Assembly (NCBI GenBank): GCA_009733575.1
Contig: ML769507.1
Coordinates: 122,568 to 186,567, forward strand
Direction: 5' to 3'
DNA length: 64,000 bases
Source of the DNA: Gymnopus androsaceus JB14
Taxonomy: Eukaryota > Basidiomycota > Agaricomycetes > Agaricales > Omphalotaceae
The position numbers were made by a program, and so were the translations under genes. Shown in pieces: positions 56,724-64,000 of the stretch; the first letter of the stretch is position 1; the number at the start of each line of letters is the position of its first letter. The notes under the pieces were generated by a model. That model ran no database searches, had not been told where the DNA came from, and saw nothing but the letters and a program-made list of their open reading frames with translations.

Positions 56724-58889
56724 ATGTCACATATCTCAGCGATGCTTTTCGCATCGCTAATTGCAGCTCTGGCTTTGATCTATTTTGTACGACATCGCAA
56801 ACGGCGCCCCACACTGCCTTACCCTCCTGGACCAAAAGTCGCCAGGATGCCAACCTATGAATCTTGGGTCGTATATCGAAATTGGGGAAGGGAGTATGGT
56901 CAGTAATTGCAAAAGTTGCCAACTCTGAAGCACTGAATCCAATCCTTTTCTTTACGCAGGCGAACTTGTCTACATTCAAGACTGGAACATTCTTATTCTC
57001 AACACATCTCGCGTCGCCATTGATCTGTTGGAAAAGCGTGCTCGAATTTACTCGGATCGAAGAATGACTCAAATGAACAAACTGTGAGTTGTAAATAGTA
57101 AACTAACTTTGTTCTGAGTTCATTTGCTCTCACTTTTGTTGTAGATGTGGCGGAGAAATGAATATTGTGCTTGCGGTATGTATATATCTAGTACTAAGTA
57201 TTAAAACAGTGTCTAACGCACAAATTTCACCACAGCCTTATTCCGACAGTTGGCGCAGGAAAAGAAAACTTTTTCAACAAAATTTCCGTCAATCTACAAT
57301 CAATCGCTTCCATGGATATCAATACGACAAGATCCATGAATTTCTACGTGAGCTGATAAGTACTCCTGACAAGTTAATGCAACATAACATAGCGTACAAC
57401 TTTATCCTATTGTATGCTAGAATTTCTGACTTCAACTTTTCATAGGCTCTCCCAGAGAATCATATTCTCAGCGTTATATGGGCTTGATGTTAAACCTGAA
57501 GACCCCATTGCTCAGGATGCGGTCAAACTCCTCGAGCAATTGATGCCGACTATCATTCCTGGATCGTACCCGGTAATTGAACAGTTTCCATGGCTGAGAT
57601 ATATGCCCTCCTGGTTCCCTGGTTGTGGATTCAAACGAATTGCAGATCAATGCTTCAGACAGATGAAAAAGGCCGATACTATTCCATTTGACATGACAGT
57701 AGAAAATTCGGTGAAGTTTCACAGTTTTGTAACTCACACGCATCACTCATCCAGATATGTCTAGAGAACGGGCAAGGGTACCTCCCTCATCGCAGAACTC
57801 GCCACCAAACACAAAGGAAATTTAGCAGAAATTGAATCAATCAAAGCAATGGGTACCGCTAGCCATCTAGGTAAGGCAAATCGTGTACATCTAGTTGTCA
57901 TCTGGATTTTCAATCCTTAATAGCCGCAGTGGAGACGGTATTTACTCTCACCATTTCATTCCGCTTCGAGGTTTTCATGACCGTATTAGACCACATCCTC
58001 CACCAGTTCTTTTATTCTTCTCATGGTCCTTCATCCTGAAGCCCAGGCTAAAGGGCAAGAAGAGATTGATCGTGTTATTGGTCGAGATCGACTACCTACC
58101 TTTGATGATCGTCACTCCTTGCCCTACGTCGAAGCAATTTACCGTGAAGTTTTGCGATTAAACCCTCCTGCTCCACAAGGTGTCTATTTTCAATGATTCT
58201 ACCAAGAATCTTAAGATGACTCGGCATGTTTAGGAATTGAACATAGTTCCATTGAGGACGATTTCTATCTTGGTTATCATATTCCTAAAGGTTTTTCTTT
58301 CCTTCTTGGGAGTTCTATTGCGATCTAATAGACTTTCAATCAACAGGATGTTCCGTCATTCCCAATATTTGGTGTGTATATATGGCTCCCTCTCAATCTG
58401 AGTCTACTTCTGATATACGGTGGTTTAAGGGCTATGAACCGAGATCCGGATGTCTATGCACGACCTGATGATTTTCTGCCCGAACATTTTCTTGATACTC
58501 CAGCTGGCCCATTTACAAATATAGGGAACATCCATGCCTATGGATTTGGATGAAGGTCCTCTCAACGTCTGTTCCCCTTCTACTGTGAACTGATTGTAAA
58601 CTAATTCCAGAGTATGTGTTGGGAGGTACATGGCTGATAACACCGTTTGGCTAACTATTGCCTCTGTTTTGGCCACGCTCAACTTGACCAAGCCAAAAGA
58701 CAAAGAAGGGAACGAGATTGACATTTCTGAAGAATATACCAACTATTTTACGCGGTGAGATCGGCTCGAGTTCCACTTCATCTTTTGATAACCTTATACA
58801 TTCTCCCCAGGCACCCCAAGCCGTTTCAATGCTCGATTACTCCTCGCACTCCGTATGCAGAAAAATTAATTCTGGCTACGGCCTCTTGA
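56724..58889 (+). pseudogene. Cytochrome P450, copy B1, stop in the haem motif
   Basis: A P450 of a different subfamily from A1/A2, with the same 13-exon plan as B2. It starts MSHISAMLFASLIAALALIYF (membrane anchor) with hinge LPYPPGPK, and later MVLHPEAQAKGQEEIDRV and ExxR in EAIYREVLR. Two key residues are lost: the PERF-type motif reads LPEHFLD (CGT to CAT, 58485-58487), and the haem loop reads FGFG-stop (TGA at 58551-58553 where B2 has CGA), removing the Cys ligand exon. Both are CpG-type transitions. The final exon is otherwise intact and ends at 58889, so inactivation looks recent. Confidence 0.88.
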
Positions 58890-59180
58890 AGAAATCCTCT
58901 TATCGTCTAAGTTAATTCCAGTTATGAACATGTACATTAGTGTTTCCCTTGAATTCTTTTTTGGCTGAATTTATAGTCAGTGTGCGTATCCCTCTTGTCA
59001 TTGACCCAGGAGACATCCTCGCGTCCCAATAAGAACGCGTCGAGATTCTATGAAGGCGCACCCGAATTTCAATTTCGAGAACAGAGTGAAATTAGCCCCT
59101 AATGAGCCAGAAACCCCTTTCGATAATTCCACGTGACTAATATTTTGGCCCTCTTCCGAAGAGGGCCAACGTTTATCACG

Positions 59181-59763
59181 ATGTCACTGCCAACTACTCT
59201 TTCAAATGCCAAAGAACTCGCTCAAGTGCCGCATGCACTGAAGATAACAGTATCCAATGCAGGGAGTGAACAAGCGAAACTTGAGTCTACTCTTGTCAGC
59301 ATACCCAATGCAAGCCTGCAAGGTCTTGATTTAGACGCCATCGAGAAGCATTTTCAGAATGCACGAGAATTGACCATGGTACGCCAGAATCAACTGCATG
59401 TGGATCTGCCCAGATTTAATCTCAAGTTACCAACAGCAGGACGCTATGCCGGACCACGAACAACGAGAGTCGATTTTACACCAATCCATGATTATTATCG
59501 TGAAATCTCTTGTAGATCATGATCCTAATTTCAAGCATTTCGAGCACCATCCTCTCCTGCAGTTCAAACCTCGCAGGCATCATCCTGCTCGTTACAGGAA
59601 TCAGCTCTTTTCCGTCCATTCGGTTGTTGGGAAACATACTACAGCCCTATACACATCGCTCGTCAACGAAACATACACGAACAAGCTTGGCATAGACGCG
59701 AAGATTTTTGAAAACCGCGCGATTCCCAGTAAGTCAGTTGAACTTGATTGGGATAAGATTTGA
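59181..59763 (+). CDS. Unknown protein, about 110 residues or more
   Basis: The ATG at 59181 opens MSLPTTLSNAKELAQVPHALK, and the frame runs to 59522 (IPNASLQGLDLDAIEKHFQN, HVDLPRFNLKLPTAGRY). A second frame (59398-59763) continues with FKHFEHHPLLQFKPRRHHPAR, so a frameshift or an intron near 59495 may join them. A GTGAAATC...CTGCAG intron is possible. No signal peptide or known domain. The same first bases (ATGTCACTGCCAA) reappear at 63988 at the window end, so a further copy follows. It lies between the two B-type P450s. Function unknown. Confidence 0.5.
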
Positions 59764-59849
59764 CCTGACGCTCGGTATTCAAGGTGTCAACTCGATGTTA
59801 GTTAATCAGGCTATTCGAAAAGCTCAGCTACCTGTCTCTAGTGCACCCA

Positions 59850-60133
59850 AGCAATGATATAAGGTACGTTGCAGTAACGCGACCGTCTAAGCCGATAAAA
59901 TGTACTGATTTCTTTCCATTATAGTACCACTGGGTTTCTTCCCTGACGACACCCCGCCGACTGTATTGTACGGAGGACCTACACTTTATCCTGCGCCTTT
60001 GACGCCATTTGGGATATTGTTCTTTGCTTCTGCGTGGAATCAATACCAGTTGATTGGGATGGCGTATGCGTATGAGCGCAAGACACAGACTGTTCCGAAA
60101 ACTCAGTTGGAGGATGTAATAGACGAGAAATGA
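59850..60133 (+). pseudogene. Amidase C-terminal fragment (copy 4)
   Basis: The terminal amidase exon is well preserved: VPLGFFPDDTPPTVLYGG, then FFASAWNQYQLIGMAYAYE, ending LEDVIDEK at 60133. It is preceded by a degenerate last intron. The rest of the amidase is absent, so this is a leftover of the amidase-P450 unit before P450 B2. Confidence 0.85.
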
Positions 60134-61320
60134 TTACGGTGCGATGGATATTCAATTTACAATTTTCAGGGCTAACCGACACTCATCTATCTGAGGGAGT
60201 CCATATCCATGGAAGGTGTAACATCAGTTCTACGCATCGTATCGTAAATTTCTGGCCATTTTTTTCGCTACATGACTTTATCTCATTCGGTTCAATCCTG
60301 TTTAACAGATGCAAACCGTTTGGAAAGTCTGTTTGAGATACAGAGCCCATGATGCCGTTGTCGACTTAGATCCTTCTATAACACATGGAAGCTACAGCCG
60401 GCATTGGTTCTACTGGCAGTGTCACTGCATGCATGAATTGCAGAATATAAAGCGCATTCAGCACACGTCTCCACTGAACTTTGCCATTGAATATGGAGTG
60501 AGAGTGTTGTGTTCAAGAACCGCCATTGAACCAATCTGACGCTGGGCTTTTTCCCTAATCTTAGAGGTTCTAACATTACCATGTAGCTTCCGAAGTTATA
60601 GTAAGTAAGTCTCATGGTTATCTCCAGCTCATCACTCAATTTTGTAACAGTGTTTCTGGTGAATTCAAGTTTATCTTCGGATTCTATGTCTATTCCAATG
60701 GCGCTAAATTTCTTCACTTTGAACGGTTCTCAGATTGAATACCATGTAGCTTCATGCACGCACCTCGCACCAGATGCACGCAAAAATCCACTCGCCGAGT
60801 CTCTGAATATCAATCAGTTCAATCCTATTTGACAGATGAAAACCGTTTGGGAAGTCCGCTGGGATAAAGAGCCCATGACGGCACTGGTCGATTTAGAACC
60901 TACTGCAACACCACAACCTGCATTTTACCGGTGGTCACACTACACGCATCGCACAAGTACTAGCCATTCAGCGCCGCAGACGTCTCCACTGCACTTTGTC
61001 GTTGAAAATGGAGTGAGAGTGTTGGGTTCAAGAACCACCATTGAATCAAGCTCTGAAAATCGAGCTTAGTCTTCTGACACTTTTTAGAGGTTCTAACGTT
61101 ACGACGTAGCTTCCTAAGCTACAGTAGGTCTCACCGTTTTCGCAATTGTGGTTCAGGTGAATTCAAGTTTATTAATGGATTCAATTTCTACTATGTATAC
61201 TACAGACATTCATTAATTACTCTCTCCCACAGAGAACACCGTCGATGATATGACTGAGGCAAAGATATAAAGCCTCAAAGTGCTGTAATACCTCTGTTTC
61301 ACAGGTAAAGCACCAGCATT
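60134..61320. repeat. Duplicated spacer upstream of P450 B2
   Basis: Two internal tandem versions of one segment (about 60300-60540 and 60830-61060, sharing CGTTTGG and CACTGGTCGATTTAGAACC-like words) also match 56200-56480. The last 60 bases (GGCAAAGATATAAAGCCTCA) match those before P450 B1 and contain a TATA-like ATATAAAG. Confidence 0.65.
61262..61271 (+). promoter_or_regulatory. TATA-like element of P450 B2
   Basis: AGATATAAAG lies about 50 bp before the ATG and is conserved upstream of B1 (about 56675), in an otherwise diverging spacer. Confidence 0.5.
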
Positions 61321-63593
61321 ATGTCACATATCTCTGCAATGCTCTTTGCCCCGCTAATTACAGCTCTGGCTTTGATCTATTTTGTACTACATCGCAAAAG
61401 GCGCCCCACATTGCCTTACCCTCCTGGACCAAAGGTCGCCAGGATGCCAACCTATGACGCTTGGGTCGAATATCGAAACTGGGGAAGAGAGTATGGTCAG
61501 TAATTGCAAAAGTTGCCAACTCTCAAGCACTGGATCCAATCCTTTCTTTACGCAGGTGACCTTGTCTACATTCAAGACGAGAACATTCTCATTCTCAACA
61601 CCTCTCGAGCCGCCATTGATCTGTTGGAAAAGCGTGCTCGAATTTATTCGGATCGAAGAATGACTCAGATAATCAAACTGTGAGTCGGAGAAGTTTCTTC
61701 TGAGTTCACTGACTCTCTTTTGTTTTGAGAACTGGCGGAGAAATGAATCTCGCGCTTGTGGTATGTCTTGATATATCTCTCACTGACCAGTATCCGACGC
61801 CCGCAGCCTTATTCCGATAGTTGGCGCAGGAAAAGGAAACATTTTCAGCAGAATTTCCGTCAAGCTACAATCAATCGCTTCCATGGAGATCAATATGACA
61901 AGATTAACGAATTTCTACGAGAGTTGATAGCCACTCCTGACAAGTTTATGCAGCATACAACGGCGTAAGTACGAGAAGTTTTTCTTATTGTAAACTAGAA
62001 CTGCTGACTCGCTCCGTAGGCTCTCCCAGAGACTCGTATTCTCTATAATGTATGGGCTTGATGTTAAACCTGAAGAACCTCTTGCTCTAGAAGCGGTCCA
62101 ACTCCTTCATACTTTGATGCCGACTTTGGTTCCTGGTTCCTTCCCAATGATTGAACGGTTTCCATGGCTGAGATTTATGCCTTCCTGGCTTCCTGGTTTT
62201 GGATTCAAACGAATTGCGGATCAATGTCGCAGACAGATGAAAAAGGTCGAAACTGTTCCATTCAACATGGCAGTAGAAATTTTGGTAAAGTTTACATTCC
62301 AATTTACAACTCGAATGTATCTCTCATGCCGATATGTCCAGAAAACGGGCAAGGGCACCTCTGTCATCGCAGAAACGGCCGCCAAATACGAAGGAGATTT
62401 AGCAGAAATTGAGTCAATTAAGGCGATGGGTCCCGTTAGCTATCTGGGTAAGACAAACTGTCTGCTTCTGCTTGTCGTTGGGATTTTTTGATTAAAAATG
62501 GCACTCCTAACAGCCGCAGCGGACACGGTATTTGCTCTCATTTTCTCATACCATTATTACGTCCGATTTAACTGTGACGATGGTGTTAGACTGCATCTGC
62601 TATCAGCTCGTTTACCCTTTTCATGGTCCTTCATCCTGAAGTCCAGGCCAAAGGGCAGGAAGAGATTGATCGTGTTATTGGTCGAGATCGTCTGCCTACC
62701 TTTGATGATCGCCAATCCCTGCCTTATATCGAAGCAATTTACCGCGAAGTTTTGCGATTGAACCCTCCCCTTCCACATGGTAGACAATTTCGATGATTCT
62801 ACCAAGAGTCTTACGATGACTTCGGTATGTTTAGGACTTGAACATAGTTCCATTGAGGATGATTTCTATCTTGGTTATCATATTCCTAAAGGTTTTTCTT
62901 TCCTCCTTGGAAGTTCCATTGTGATGCCTAATAGACTTTCAATCAACAGGATGTTCCGTCGTTCCCAATGTTTGGTGTGTATACGGCTCCTTCTCACTCT
63001 GAGTCTGCTTCTGATTCACTTTGATTTAAGGGCTATGAACCGAGATCCGGATGTGTATGAGCGACCTGATGATTTTCTTCCCGAACGTTTTCTTCATACT
63101 CCTACTGGGCCATTTACCAATATAGGGAACATCCATGCCTTTGGATTTGGACGAAGGTCCTCCAAAATTTTATCCCCATCTACCGTGAACTGATTGTAAA
63201 CCAACTTCCAGAGTGTGTATTGGGAGGTATTTGGCCGATAACACCGTTTGGCTAACGATTGCCTCTGTTTTGGCCACGCTCAACTTGACGAAGCCGAAAG
63301 ATAAAGAAGGGAACGAGATTGACATTTCTGAAGAATATAGCAACTATTTCTTGCGGTGAGGATGTTCTCGAGTTCCCTTTCATCTTTCAATAATCTTATA
63401 CATTCTCCCCAGGCATCCCAAGCCGTATCAATGCACGATTACTCCTCGCAGCTCCGTATGCAAAGAAATTGATTTTGGCTACGGCCTCTTAAGGCAGTTC
63501 TCTTACCTTATCCTCATCGTCCAAGTTCATTTCAGCTATAAACATATGATGTATATTAGTGTCTGCTTGAATTTTGAATTCTTCTTTGACTGA
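61321..63593 (+). CDS. Cytochrome P450 monooxygenase, copy B2
   Basis: Thirteen exons: 61321-61495, 61556-61679, 61730-61760, 61807-61964, 62020-62284, 62342-62447, 62514-62527, 62590-62779, 62835-62891, 62950-62974, 63031-63156, 63212-63355, and 63413 onward. It encodes the anchor MSHISAMLFAPLITALALIYF, hinge LPYPPGPK, I-helix AAADTTASAISSF, ExxR in EAIYREVLR, DDFLPERFL and haem loop FGFGRRVCIGR, so catalytic parts are present. One exon is only 14 nt. Near 63451 an extra G relative to B1 (CGCAGCTCCG against CGCACTCCG) shifts the last codons: as written the protein ends at 63593, whereas the B1-like frame would end at 63492. The effect is limited to the C-terminal tail. Substrate unknown. Confidence 0.85.
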
Positions 63594-63987
63594 ATTTTAC
63601 AAGAATTTTATAGTTACTGAACGTATCGCTTCCTCGAGTCTTATTTGATTTGAAAATATATGCCACCGTTCATCCAATTTTTTTCTAATTTGATGCTTAC
63701 TCTAAATGATTACAGCGCAATGTCGTCGTTTGATGAGTCGGAATTGTCAGCTATTGTCAGTGCTAGATACGGCTAAATATTAAAGTGTAAGGAGACATCT
63801 TCTGCGTGGAGGTGCCATTCTAGCCGATTTTTGTGATATATTACAGTAGGCCTAAGCAGTCAGTCTCGTTCAAGACTTTAGTATAAACTTCACTCCGCGT
63901 GACTAGGGTTAGGGGCTAGGGATTAATGTTTTGGTCTTCGCGCCAAGTTTCCAACGTTCAAGCTGTACGCACATCCGCCACATCACA
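63594..63987. other. Spacer at the window end
   Basis: No gene is seen. AGGGTTAGGGGCTAGGG at about 63905 is weakly telomere-like but too short to call. Confidence 0.5.
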
Positions 63988-64000
63988 ATGTCACTGCCAA
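63988..64000 (+). CDS. Start of another copy of the unknown gene at 59181 (cut by window)
   Basis: ATGTCACTGCCAA is identical to the first 13 bases at 59181, in the same position after a B-type P450. This suggests a tandem unit of P450 plus unknown gene continuing beyond the window. Confidence 0.55.

Noticed and set aside
63900..63930. TTAGGG-like text near the window end
   Set aside because: Only two imperfect units, far too few to call a telomere or an interstitial telomeric array.

Overview
This is a fungal nuclear window. Genes are cut by many short introns of about 45-90 nt with GT...AG borders, and paralogous families are arranged like those of mushroom-forming Basidiomycota (Agaricomycetes). 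Gene models below were spliced by hand from the sequence, so exon borders are predictions checked by reading frame and, where possible, by comparing paralogues. No tRNA, rRNA or CRISPR array was recognised.

Layout. 0.2-13.2 kb: two direct copies of a block of about 4.5 kb (decayed amidase on the minus strand plus a non-coding module). The first copy leads into an intact cytochrome P450 (5.0-7.2 kb) and the second into a small unknown gene (13.3-14.0 kb). 14-27 kb: a CpG-poor, transposon-rich tract holding a NB-ARC/TPR (NLR-type) gene with about 22 near-identical 42-residue TPR units, a membrane-protein pseudogene hit by transposable elements, and several non-autonomous inverted-repeat elements. 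27.6-32.6 kb: intact membrane protein, an acidic-tailed small gene, a low-complexity gene with one frameshift, and a 170-residue unknown gene. 32.9-44.7 kb: two copies of an unknown-gene/aldo-keto-reductase pair separated by nested elements and by a stretch (34.95-37.4 kb) that looks like uncorrected long-read sequence. 44.7-53 kb: a hAT-like element, a second intact P450, a UbiA-type prenyltransferase and a possible secreted cysteine-containing protein with an in-frame stop. 53.4-64 kb: an inverted third copy of the amidase module, then a different P450 pair (one dead, one nearly intact) and an unknown gene whose next copy begins at the window edge.

How the genes may work together. P450s, a UbiA prenyltransferase, aldo-keto reductases and amidases side by side would suit specialised (meroterpenoid-like) metabolism. 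This is inference only: no polyketide synthase, terpene cyclase or other scaffold enzyme is visible, and no amidase copy is intact. The NLR-type gene would be an intracellular recognition protein of the STAND class.

The strongest novel signals are: (i) a family of inverted-repeat elements ending CATCAGCAAAACCTGG with apparent 2-bp target duplications, some nested, each filled with its own short repeated word; (ii) the homogenised TPR array, with one frameshift and a CGA-to-TGA stop; (iii) repeated lesions at CpG sites, including a stop in the haem-binding motif of one P450.
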